From Ampelocalamus luodianensis (Eukaryota; Streptophyta; Magnoliopsida; Poales; Poaceae), in NCBI GenBank assembly GCA_036346255.1, contig JAYEVH010000228.1, forward strand, positions 163,071-227,070: 64,000 nt of DNA, read 5' to 3'. The notes beneath the pieces are model-generated. The model saw only the letters and a list, made by a program, of their open reading frames with translations. It made no database searches and was not told the origin of the DNA. The translations under genes and the position numbers were made by a program. Below are positions 12,313 to 22,394 of the stretch, piece after piece; position 1 is the first letter of the stretch, and every line of letters starts with the position of its first letter.

Positions 12313-12384
12313 ACTTTTAATCTACACCATCCAACAAGTGTTATACCCATATACAACAAAAAGGTTGGTGTGTATAGCAGTGCC

Positions 12385-13500
12385 GCTATTTTTAATGCTC
12401 TAAAAAATAAGGCTAACTATTTTTATCTTTACAAAATACCTCTCGCTAAGCAAGGCTATAGCTTCCTTTATGATCCAACCACCGTACTCAACATCTAGTC
12501 AAGCATCCGAGTGCTCATGCCATTCAAAAGAGATGGGAGCATCCGAACTACATCCACATCCCTTGATGCAAAAGCTAGTCAAATTTTGATTATGCTCGCC
12601 TATTTGTTCGTTGTCCTTGCCGCCATCAAAAGGAGTACCACAGATAGTTCTCGGCATAAGCAATTGCCGAGCTCACACCATCTCGATCATTTGATGCAAT
12701 GGGGCGACAACCGTAAAATGTGGGGTGCTTCATGCTTTAATCCAATGTGGATAAGCTCGCACTTGTTCTTCCCCATCCTCCCAAAAAAAGTTTCTAGACT
12801 CTCAAATGATGCAAGAATCACTCCCACCCCGAGGAAAATGATGTAGTTATTCAATCTTGAGGTACTCCCTCGTCGCCGACCGTGTGCTACCATGTGATCC
12901 TCTGTCATGTACAACTGCCACGCATAACGCCTTTGGACATACATGTTTATGTCCCATGACAAGATAATCTAAAATTTCATACCAAGACAACACCGATTAG
13001 GATACACATGTCGCCCAATGAGTTCTCGATCACGAGAAATGCCAAGGCACCTTTCCTTCCACAAGATAAGAAATGCTTCGCTTATTCTTTCTATTTTGAT
13101 CTTGTAGAATGTCATCTTCATTTCCAAAAGGACACACGTCAAAAATAGAGAAAATCACTTATAAATAAGGCGAGATTGTTGGGAATTGGGATGCCTACTT
13201 GCAGCCCACACCGCCAAAAATGTCAAAAGGAAGAGTATTGTAAGCATCACTTTGTAATGCCGAAAGAAAATCAAAGGGACAGTATAACTAGGAAAATATT
13301 TTTAGGCTACTGATTAATACCTCACGAATGAGATTTGGATGGATTGTCGAAGACCCAAAGAAAAATATCACACAAACTCGAAATAGTAAGTACTAAATTT
13401 GTATGGTCCTAAGGGAGAAGACAACGGTTTCTTGCGCCCATATGACTGTTGAAAACTCTATGCAACATAGAGAGAGCGGATGTGTCGAGAGGGCGAGTAT
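12385..13500 (+). repeat. 1.2-kb repeat unit R1 (module X plus terminal-type core)
   Basis: 12385-12832 matches the segment at 20236-20642 ('ATGCTCTAAAAAATAAGGC', then 'GTGCTTCATGCTTTAAT'); I call it module X. From 12833 it matches the unit start 'ATGATGTAGTTATTCAATC' seen in R2-R5. After 13210 it follows the tail of R5 rather than R2-R4: 'TTTGTAATGC', 'GAGATTTGGATGGA', 'AATATCACACAAACTC' and 'GATGTGTCGAGAGGG' all recur at 58920-59180. Frames at 12511-12962 and 13393-13710 are not conserved as proteins and look incidental. Confidence 0.75.
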
Positions 13501-13539
13501 CCGTAGACTCTTGAGTAGCTTGATCTTCTTCAACCGAGT

Positions 13540-14230
13540 AACAATGTTTAAAGCCGTAGTACGTAAAGTACTCGCAAGTCGAAGGAACAATATGCAACTA
13601 ATATTCATGCAAGGCTTGATCAAAGGAATAGTAATATGGTATTTTTGCAGTAAATCAAGTATTGACAATAAATACAAGAAGTAGATTGTAAAACGAATTG
13701 AAAAGATCATAAATAAATAGAGTAAGCAATTATTTTGGAATAACCAATGAACCTCTCATTCACTTCCCAACCAAACCATCAAGTCAATATCTCATCCACC
13801 AAGTGAACATCATATTCACCAAGTGAACCTCCTATTCACCTTTCAACCATTTTTATAAAAGCTCTACACTCGTAAATCCTCGACATTGTGCATAACCGGG
13901 ACATGACTGCTTAAATAGTTTTAACTCTACAGATGTTGTACAACTTACCCACAAGAGATAAATCAACTTATAATGTCCGTTCACACTTCCATAGGTGCGC
14001 GACTAAGTGATTATCACAAAGTCTTTAAAAAGCTCCTTCTCAACCCAATTCTGCACGCTAAGGTTTTGTCGGGACCAAAAAAATGCAATTCTAGACCCTC
14101 TCTATATAATAAATGCACTTGTCCGGATCGCTTAGTGCACACAAGTGTCAATATAGATGAATATCATTCCAGACAAGACGAATATAAGAATAAAAGACTA
14201 ATTTGAATAATAAATAGAAGTTTTGACCTT
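13540..14230 (-). repeat. Old LTR remnant (copy 1), minus strand
   Basis: On the minus strand around 13950-13870 the text reads 'TGGGTAAGTTGTACAAC', then an ACTATTTAAGCAGTC-like stretch, then GGTTATGCAC. This is a decayed version of the block 'GTACACC...TTCGAATAGCC...GGTTATGGACA' found in the giant LTRs. The interval also aligns by eye to 14430-15060, sharing 'ATTTTTGCAGTAAATCAAG'-type text. No coding potential. Boundaries are approximate. Confidence 0.45.
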
Positions 14231-14429
14231 ATGGTCGAGTTTATAATTATTAAGCCACGCAGGGTGACACTAAATAAATAGACGGCAGCGGAACGAAAGC
14301 AACTCCAGCGGAAACCCATCAACTCACCACAGGTAGCCAGCTGGAATCTAGACCTAATGATCACCATCCTCATAAAGCTCCTCCTCGAAAGCAGGTGACG
14401 ATTCCTCCACTTCAGTTGAATGATTGCAG
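14231..14429. other. Spacer between LTR remnants, nothing recognised
   Basis: The sequence includes a 131-aa minus-strand frame (14559-14164) without recognisable motifs or a plausible start context. It spans part of two LTR remnants and is most likely incidental. Confidence 0.3.
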
Positions 14430-15300
14430 CAAGAATGAGTTCTCTCCGAGTACTCAACAAGTTGTACGACATAATGCAAATTATAAATGATGGCTTATTA
14501 CAAAGGAAATGACTTCTGTAGCTATTTTGCAGTAAAACAACATTTGCAATTGAATACAAATAATAGATTGGAAGTGCAATTCAAAACAAATAAACAGTAA
14601 AAGTTTAACAATTGTTTTCACAAAGGACACAAAGCCTAATCAATTCCATTCACACAAATTGCAAGTTATCCCACACAATGTCCCTTCCCAAATGTTTTAT
14701 GAAAATCTACCTTTCGTGTGAAATCCTTGAGGATGTCCATTACCGCGACGCACTATTCGAATAGATTGATTAACACTGCAAAGGTAGTACACTTTACCCA
14801 CACGATATAAACAAAGTAGCTAGCACTAATCATAACAAAATCTTTCCAAACTCCATCTCACCATTGACCACCCGATGTGTTTTACCGTCGCATCAACCCT
14901 AACAAAGTGCTTTGATACGACACACACCGCCGGACCTAGAAGGGTGAACCGCCCAACGATGTGACTTTCGTGAGTAGTCCACATCTCCACACATCACCGA
15001 GCACCTAACCTACTTCCGAGTAATCAATATCGAGATTCCGTAACTTACTAAGTTAGGCTCGCCCCATCGTGCATGTGGTCGATAGTGGTGGCTCAAAGGC
15101 AATGGTGGATAAAGTTAAGTCTTTAATTGACCAAGGCAAGACTACCAATTTCCAAGTACATTACCATGATTCATATTTCCCAATCACACACCCACCATAT
15201 CACACAAGACAATCCACTCGCTTTAGTCTAAATCTTTTCCACCTCGTTGGTTATGCAACACATGCTATCAACGAGTAACAAAGATATATCACACAATTTT
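14430..15300 (-). repeat. Old LTR remnant (copy 2), minus strand
   Basis: On the minus strand near 14815-14740 it reads 'GTGGGTAAAGTGTACTACC', then TTTGCAG, then 'CTATTCGAATAG', then GGTAATGGACA. This is the conserved block of the giant LTRs again. It is a diverged sister of the 13540-14230 remnant. A 69-aa frame at 15069-15278 has no recognised similarity and is judged incidental. Confidence 0.5.
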
Positions 15301-15374
15301 ACATAAGTTCCATAATCACTTAGTCAAATTTATATTTGCAACTCAAATGATATCAATGATCCGTTGCATGGCTA

Positions 15375-15860
15375 AGCAATGACTTCCTGCTTGTTCAGAT
15401 TTATGTAGATGATATTATCTTTGGTGGTTCCTCTCATGCTCTTGTTTCTAGTTTTTCTGCGACCATGTCTAGGGAATTTGAGATGAGTATGATGGGAGAC
15501 CTCAACTACTTTCTGGGGCTTCAAATCAGGCAATGCAAGGAAGGGATCTTCATCCATCAGACGAAGTACACCAAGGATCTTCTCAAGCACTTCGAGATGG
15601 GTGACTGCAAGCCAATCGCCACTCCCATGGCAACTTCGACTGCTTTGGATCCAGATGAGGAACAAGAAGCCGTGGATCAACGCCGGTACCGCAGCATGAT
15701 CGGCTCCCTCCTTTACCTGACGGCCTCAAGATCGGACATCCACTTAGCGGTCTGCCTCTGTGCAAGGTTTCAGGCGTCTTCGAGGATTTCTCACCGCCAA
15801 GCCGTCAAGCGCATCTTCAAGTACCTTCACTCTACCCTCCAGTACGCCATTTAGTATTCC
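15375..15860 (+). pseudogene. Element G reverse transcriptase C-terminal part
   Basis: From 15378 the frame reads 'NDFLLVQIYVDDIIFGGSSH', with the catalytic YVDD at 15402-15413. It continues in phase through the Met at 15465 to 'LNYFLGLQIRQCKEGIFIHQ', 'KYTKDLLKHFEM', 'DQRRYRSMIGSLLYLTASR' and 'RISHRQAVKRIFKYLHSTLQ', and stops at 15852. These are the standard landmarks of copia RT and the RT/RNase H junction. The upstream two thirds of RT are missing, so no active enzyme is possible. The stop at 15852 and a shift separate it from the RNase H frame. Confidence 0.9.
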
Positions 15861-16346
15861 TGTTCTTCTTCCTTGTCCATTCGGGGGTTTTCGATTCTGA
15901 TTTTGTGAGTCGTTTGGCTAGATAGGAAGAGTACCTCTGCACTTGTCACTTTAGGCACTTCTCTTGTCTCTTGGCGCTCTAGAAAAAGTCTTCTGTTGCA
16001 CAATCCATCAAGTTGAATATGTAGCTACCGCTAGGTGTCAGAGTCGATTTTGTGGATAGTGTCCACTCTTAAGGACTTTGGGTTAGCTTTTGATAGTGTT
16101 CCTCTTTTCTGTGATAACACTTCTGCCATTAATATTGCTAAAAACCCTGTGCAATACTCTAGGACCAAGCACATAGACATTCGCTATCACTTCCTTAGAG
16201 ACCATGTCGAGAAGGGTGATATTGTGCTACACTTTGTGGAATCCGAGGCTCAGTTGGCTGATATCCTCACCAAGCCTTTAGACCCAACTAGATTTGCCAC
16301 CTTGAGAAGTGAGTTAGGGGTAATTTACCCCTATGGGTTGGTTTGA
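15861..16346 (+). pseudogene. Element G RNase H domain, frameshifted at its start
   Basis: The frame 16035-16346 (103 aa) contains 'VPLFCDNTSAI' with the conserved Asp, then 'RTKHIDIRYHFLRD', 'GDIVLHFVESEAQLADILTK' and the end 'RSELGVIYPYGLV', the usual pol C-terminus in this group. The first part (15861-16034) is recognisable in pieces ('DRKSTSA', 'GTSLVSW') but is broken by stops and shifts. RNase H degrades the RNA strand during reverse transcription. The stop codon is followed directly by a GAGGGGGAG tract. Confidence 0.85.
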
Positions 16347-17978
16347 GGGGGAGTTGGTTCTTTTCTGAACTTTTCTTGTTTATCTGATCTTTTCTTGATC
16401 TTTTCTGAACTTTTTGATCTTTTCAGGCTTTTAAGTCTTTCTTGCATCTCATTGTATCATATTGCATTCATATGAAAATCACAAAAAGATGCATTGTAAT
16501 TTAAGCTTTACTACTTGTCTTTTAAAATGATGAAGCTTTGCTTATTACCCTTTTGCGCTTTAGTATTTCAATCTTTGCTCAATTCTATGTCTAGTTCTTT
16601 AACTTGCTAGAATTATCATGTTTTCACATGTGTAGTTGAGTCTTTGCTAAATGAGCTATAACTTTAAGACAACTTGAACTAAAAATTACAATTTGTGGAT
16701 CTTTTAGCTAGTTGCACAATTAGTGATCCTTTGTGACATTGGCCTCACAAAATTGCTTCGTTAGCTCTTGAATCTAGGATTGAACATTTCGAGCTTGTCC
16801 CTTTAAGAATCTAAAATGCTCTTGTGAAAATGAAAGATCAAATTTTAAGATTCTCATGTGGTTAAATTGTGCCAAACTATTCTCACGAGACTGCACTTCA
16901 AAGACATGAACTTGGAGATAGTTTGATGATCCAGACGATCTCATGGGGACTGCTTGTCAAAATTGACATGAACCTCAAGATTTGTCACCCTAGTTGAAAC
17001 TTAGGAAGAGTTTGTGGATGGCTCCTAGTCCAGGATCTTCTTCACAAAGATAGACCTTTACTCAACATCAATATTCATTGAAAATGAAATCATGCAAAAG
17101 TTGGGTGATTGAGGTATTTTGAGCAAAATGATTCAATTTTGTACTTTTTGTCTTTAGGATGGTCTTTGTTAGCTTCGGATCTAAAATTTACATTCGACAT
17201 GGCCATTATCACCTTAGGATTTCGTTGTTGAACTTGCTAATTTTGACGCTTGCTTAAATTGTTACAATTCATTGCTTTATCTTGAGCCTTTTAGCTTAGC
17301 TTTGATATATATATGTCTTAACATGATCTTGCTAGCGCTTTCAGCTTGACATGCATTGAGTAATAGTAGAAATGCTAGCTTGTTCTTTGGGTAATCTCTA
17401 AAGCTTCTTGTACCTAAAAATACAAAAAAATAAAGTCACTCCATTGCATTTCATGCATGCTCTTTCTTATGCTTCTTCCTCATTTCTGCATTTGTCATCT
17501 CTGGATGAGAGGAATGCGTGATTCCTTAATGACTCCATTGTCAAAGGGGGAGAAGATATAGTAAAAATGTTAAAAGGGGAGCTATTTGGAGAAAATGGGA
17601 GAAAATGAAATTTTCTGGAAAATGATGATTATAGTGAGGGGGAGCATTTAATGTGCATTCTTATGATTTTATTGTCATTTCTGAACTTGAATTACAATTC
17701 TTGAAACATCACAATGATCGAAGGTCAATTTGAACAATTTTCTTTCATATGGACCTTAAGTGAGATTTTTTACTCTTCTTTGAAAATTGAAGCTTTCATG
17801 TCTTCTTTTGCCTTATCTCACTTGCCTATGCTTATCTCAAGCCAGCTTGGTCTTTTTTATTATTTTCTCTTGCTAATGGACCATGTTGTGCCTTTGCGCG
17901 AAAATTGCGAGTAAACTCGTTTTCAAACCTCAAACTTACATTTTCTGAAAATTGCCAATGTGTTCATCAAGGGGAGAT
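16347..17978 (+). other. Long 3' non-coding region of element G with repeated purine tracts
   Basis: The 1.6 kb between pol and the LTR has no convincing frame; a 66-aa frame at 17714-17914 lacks an envelope-like signature. Purine tracts of the GGGGGAG type occur at about 16348, 17546 ('AAAGGGGGAGAAG'), 17635 and 17970. Repeated purine tracts in this position are a known trait of Sireviruses. Some Sireviruses carry an env-like ORF here; this copy does not show one. Confidence 0.7.
17969..17978 (+). promoter_or_regulatory. Polypurine tract of element G
   Basis: The tract AAGGGGAGAT immediately precedes the presumed 3' LTR start. It would prime plus-strand DNA synthesis. Confidence 0.6.
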
Positions 17979-18380
17979 TATGGATATCATGGGGATATGC
18001 TCATGATCTTAGGATGATGTGATAATTGGCAATAACATTGAAGGTTTCGAAACACGCATTTTCGCAAAGTTTCGCCTCACAGTCTCAAAGGTCGACCGCC
18101 ATGCTTTGGGTGGATTAGTTGTTAAGGCCGCGTCCGACCAGCTAGGCAGCGGTCGACGGTCGGTGTGGTGGTTCGACGGCTCACGAGCGGTCAAACCGAC
18201 CATTAAAGTCTTTTGGATTTTGGAGCTAGGCCAAAAAAAGAGGGTGTAGGTAAGAGATGTGATTCTACTACACTTGGTCTCATGCTTTTTGGAGTCTCAA
18301 GGCAAAAGTTCTATTTGTTTGAAATTTTCAGAGAGCTCTCGGTTTTCAATGTTGAAATTTTGGCTAAGTCCCATCTAGGC

Positions 18381-18430
18381 GGTCAGACCGGCTAGGGGTG
18401 GTCAGACCGCCTTGGTGGCGGTCTGACTGG
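18381..18430. repeat. Clustered palindromic motifs in U3 of element G
   Basis: Three copies of GGTCAGACC or its complement-like form GGTCTGACT lie within 50 bp, and two more copies lie at 19706-19743. Clusters of palindromes upstream of the core promoter are characteristic of Sirevirus LTRs. Confidence 0.65.
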
Positions 18431-19118
18431 TTTTGACTTGATCGTCGGCCAACTTGGCGGCGTTGTTTGTTTTTGTTGGGTCAAGATCATGGGTTTCAGT
18501 ACATACGTGTTGCATGATGCATATTTTGACTAACGTGGGTCAAGTTGCGAAGAACTTGTTCTCGAAATCGATTTCTTTGTCTATTGTTGTGCAGGAAGCT
18601 TCGAGGTCAACAACGGTCAACGGCGAGGATGATCGGGACTAGGCTTGGAGAGCTAAGGTTCAGAACGATGGAAGATGCCGGGTGAAGTCATTGGACTAAA
18701 GCATGGCGCAATATGGACAAAGGTGACCGAACGGGCAGTTCGGTGCGACGAGTTGGTTCAAGCGACGTGGGGGTCGGTACAAGTGCCATGGTGGTTTCGG
18801 TGGGAGCTGGACGGGAGAGACTTGTCGACATGATGAGAGCCGTTGATCAACCTACACGTGGCGAAGCAGGCGATTGCTTCATGAAGATTGGACTCGGTCT
18901 TCGAAGAAGGACCGAGAAGGGGTATTTTGGTAATTTCACCTAAGTACTGCCTTGATGACCTTTTGGCTAAACCGCGGTGCAAGACATCGCAAGGAGAAGT
19001 GGCTTAGGTCAAGAGAAGGTGAAGACGGTGCTTTAAAATACGTGCGTGAGTAAAATACGTTTATGTGTGGGCTTAACGGGTGCCCAATAGGAATACTCTT
19101 CTAGAAGCTAGCCTCCAC

Positions 19119-19128
19119 TATAAATAGG
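19119..19128 (+). promoter_or_regulatory. TATA box in LTR of element G
   Basis: TATAAATAGG follows the palindrome cluster and precedes a GGGAGG-rich leader. It is a strong plant core promoter match. Confidence 0.65.
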
Positions 19129-19989
19129 GGAGGGTGCTGGCCAGCACCTCCCAACCCTTGTATTCAAAACCCTAGTTTGTGTCTTAGGGTTAGGAAGAGA
19201 AAAGTGGAGAGTTAGAGTCCTAGAGAGTTGGGTTGATTGTGTGCTCATGCGTTGAGTCTTTGTCCTTCAGATGGAGTGGCTGTAAACCAACATCAATCGC
19301 AAATCAATCTACACAAGATTCCTTGAAGTTGAGTCTCTTTTTGTTCTTGCTCTCTATTTTGTGATTTTGGGGCTCATTTTGATTCTCAGGTTTTCCTTTG
19401 GTTTCTCCCCTGGTTTTAGCTTGCTGTGACATGTGGGAATACATCTAGGATCATCTTGATCATCTATCACCCACGAGCAAGTTTTTAGATCACGTTTTGG
19501 TTTTGACTTGGTTTTGGAGCAACCTTCACTCAAACGAAAAAAGGTCGGAACTTTGGCATGGATCTTCATGATCCTTGATTGGAATAGGTTCTTGACATCC
19601 TAAGGGAGGTATGTCTCAAGTTTGGTAAGGTTTCGAGTTGTGAATCAAAAGTTATACCAATTTGTGATTTTGAATTTGGGTTGATTTCACTGTTCATTAT
19701 GCTAGAGGTCAGACCACCAACTAGCTAGAGGTCAGACCGCCCAACTCTTTGCAAATTGAGTTTTTGGTATTTTTGGTTGTTTTGCTTTGGGGTATTGATT
19801 GGATTCAAAACAAGACTTCCGTTGTGCTTGAATATTGATCTTTATAGCTTTTATAGCTACTGGAGGGAAATACGAGTGGAATCCCATCAAAATGAAAAAG
19901 AGTTTCGTGCTCCTATTCAACCCCCCCCCTCTAGTTGCCTTTTCAGTCCAATAGTTTCGATGCCAAATCCAATAATACTCCCAGGCAAT

Positions 19990-20642
19990 GTATTTAAGCG
20001 AGTAGCGCAAAAGGAAAATGTGTTGCTTTGCGGGCCACGTTGAGGGTGTCGGCCGCTTGGGCAAAAGCGCGACAAGCAAACTATTTGACCGGTGGAGGTG
20101 AAGGCAAACTGAGCTGTTGTTGGACTGTTCACTATCCGTATTCGGGGTTCAGCATCTATGCACCCATCGACTGCCGACGGATCCTGCCGCGGACGGCACG
20201 TCCGATTCAAATCCTTGCGAAAAAGCGAAAGTACAGCACTATTTTTAATGCTCTAAAAAATAAGGCTAACTATTTTTATCTTTATGAAATACCTCTCATT
20301 GGTAAGCAAAGCTATAACTTCCCTTCCTTAAGATCCAACCACTGTACTCGACATTCACATCCCCTGACACAAAAGCTAGTCAAATTTTGATTATGCTCAT
20401 CTATTTGTTCTCCTGTCCTTGTTGCCATCAAAAGGGAGTACCACATATAGTTCTAGCCATAAGCAATTGCCTGCTCACACCATCTCGATCAATCATGCAA
20501 TGGCGCAACAACTAGAAAATGTGGGTGCTTCATGCTTTAATACAATGTGGATAAGCTCGCATTTGTTCTCGCCCACCCTCCCCCCCCCCCCAAAAAAAGT
20601 TTCTCTCGACTCCTCAAATGATGTAGGAACCTTTTTCCCCCG
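19990..20642 (+). repeat. Partial 1.2-kb repeat unit with module X
   Basis: 19990-20235 matches the second half of the repeat core ('GAGCTGTTGTTGGACTG' at about 20108, 'CCTTGCGAAAAAGCGAAAG' at about 20214). 20236-20642 is module X, also found at 12385-12832. In R2-R4 the position after 'GAAAGTACA.CACTAT' is taken by module Y instead. Its left end abuts the Copia LTR. Confidence 0.75.
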
Positions 20643-21380
20643 AGGGAAATGTTGTAGTTATTCAATCTTGAGGTACTCCTCGTTGTCGATCAGGTGCTAC
20701 CATCCGATCGATCCTCTGTCGTGTACAACTGCCACACAGAACGCCTTTGGACATACATGTTTATGTCCCTGTGACAAGATACAAAAATTTCATACCAAAA
20801 CAACAACTTGATTAGGATACACATGTTGTCCAATGAGTTCGATCATGGGCATCTTTCCTTCTATCAAGATAAGAAATGCTTCGCTTATTCTTTCTTTTTG
20901 ATCTTGTAGAACAGTCATCTTCATTTGTAAAAAGGACACACGTCAAAAATAGAGAAAATTGCTTATAAATAAGGTGTAGATTGTTGGGAATTGGGATGCC
21001 TACTTCCGCTACTTGCAGTTCCACACTGCCAAAAATATCAAAAGGGAGAAGTATTGTAAGCATCAAAATTGGAAGAAGTCTTATTAATAGCATTCATATG
21101 CTACCCCACAAGGAAATTTACGTATTCAGAGCTTTGCTACCCCACAAGGAAAAACGGGTTACTTGAAGTGGGCCACATTGAAGGGCGCTGGTCCCTTTGG
21201 GAAAAAGCGCGATGAGCAAACTATTTGACCGATGGAGGTGAAGGCAAACTAAGCTGTTGTTGGACTGCTTGCTGTCCGCATCCGGGGTTCAGCATCCACG
21301 CACCCATCGACTACTGAAGGATCCTGCTACGGCAGACACGTCTGCTTCAAATACTTGCGAAAAAGCGAAAGTACAGCACT
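20643..21380 (+). repeat. 1.2-kb repeat unit R2, left part
   Basis: The unit starts at the landmark 'TGTAGTTATTCAATCTTGAG' and runs through 'TTGTTGGGAATTGGGATGCC' (20983), 'TGTTGTTGGACTG' (21256) and 'GCGAAAAAGCGAAAGTACA' (21357). It is split by element F at 21381 and resumes at 26036. Frames shared with other units lie here: plus 20981-21166 and minus 21093-20812. Confidence 0.8.
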
Positions 21381-22143
21381 TGATGAAGACTACGGTGGCC
21401 CGATCTTCCGATAGGTTCGATTGGTTTCGTCGTGAGGACGTTGATGCTTTGAGGCTTTCGACCAAAGATATTGTCACTCGCACTGCTACACCCGCACGAT
21501 CGTCGTTATCAACCACGCCGCACGCGATCGACCTTACCACGAGGGTTATTGTTCCCGCAAGCAATCAAGCAACTCACAAGAACAAGGAAAATGCAATCTG
21601 AATTGTATTATAATATGAATGAAGTTCACAATGTGGGGTTCTCAAACCGATAAACGTGAAACCGCAAAGTGGCGTAATAATCTAAGAAAACCCAAGGAAC
21701 TAAAGGCGGTGGCCACTATTTATAGAAGGAAGAGGAGGGTGGGGGCACTGCTCACGCATGAACAGCACTAAAAACCCTAGGTGGCCATATGGGCCGTGGA
21801 GGTGGTCGCCCAAAACCCTAAGGTAGTGTTGATACAAGGCCCTCGGCCCAAAGTGAGGTGGCGAAGACAGATATAAGTGATCTTCGACTGTAGTCGGATC
21901 TCCACACTCTACGACCACGAGTAGTCGAAGCAATTCTACGACCACTGTCAGCAACAGAACCTAGGCAACAGAACCTTCCCTACGACCACTCGCTAGGCGT
22001 CAGAACCTCCTTCGACCACGCAATAAGTCTTCCCATGACCAATCCAAGTGTGGTCGTAAACCTTCTCGATCAATATGTGGTGGAAGTAGTGCACTGATTG
22101 GAGGTGGAGTTGTGGTCGATCCGAAGGGTTGATGTCCTCATCA
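21381..22143 (-). repeat. 3' LTR of element F
   Basis: The 763-bp copy pairs with 25283-26030. It contains a TATA box at 21725-21716 (minus) and several CGACCAC motifs at about 21910-22020. Small indels distinguish it from the partner. Confidence 0.9.
21716..21725 (-). promoter_or_regulatory. TATA box in 3' LTR of element F
   Basis: Minus-strand CTATAAATAG; the same motif is kept in the 5' LTR at 25622-25613. Confidence 0.6.
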
Positions 22144-22160
22144 TCCTCCCTTCTTGCATT
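22144..22160 (-). promoter_or_regulatory. Polypurine tract of element F
   Basis: Minus-strand AAATGCAAGAAGGGAGG lies directly against the 3' LTR start, as needed for plus-strand priming. Confidence 0.65.
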
Positions 22161-22394
22161 TGAGTCGTCCTCGACTCACTCTCACCCTCCTCCAATGCAA
22201 GAAAGGCTTTAAAGCTTGTAGCATTGCATCCTCATTTTTCTGCAAAATGTTAGCCATTGCTTGTGGCAAAATAGAGAGAACTTTGGAAATTAAAGGTGAT
22301 TGTGCATGCATCAAATCAGCAAAGGTATATTTTCTCATAACATTAAGTTTGCAACTCAATTTGCAAGTATAAGTGAAGTATATAGTAGAGTTAT

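Larger units (their letters stand above)
15375..19950 (+). mobile_element. 5'-truncated Ty1/Copia element G, Sirevirus type
   Basis: Coding similarity starts abruptly at about 15375 inside the RT and continues through RNase H to 16346. It is followed by 1.6 kb of non-coding sequence studded with GGGGGAG tracts, a purine tract at 17969-17978, and a 3' LTR ending near 19950. The 5' LTR, gag, protease, integrase and most of RT are absent. The RNase H text 'NTSAINIAKNPVQYSRTKHI' and the repeated purine tracts point to the Sirevirus (Maximus/SIRE) branch. The left end is a truncation with no duplication. Confidence 0.85.
17979..19950 (+). repeat. 3' LTR of element G
   Basis: The block starts after the purine tract and ends near 'CTCTAGTTGCCTTTTCAGTC' (to about 19950), the C-rich end seen in many grass Copia LTRs. 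It contains clustered GGTCAGACC-type motifs, a TATAAATAG box at 19119, and a transcript-start-like region. The exact start base is uncertain: the sequence reads TATGG where TG is expected. Small frames at 18009-18249, 18713-18982 and 19354-19569 have no recognised domain. Confidence 0.7.

Noticed and set aside
14164..14559. 131-aa minus-strand frame as a gene
   Set aside because: Crosses LTR remnants, no domain, no homologous open frame in the neighbouring copy.
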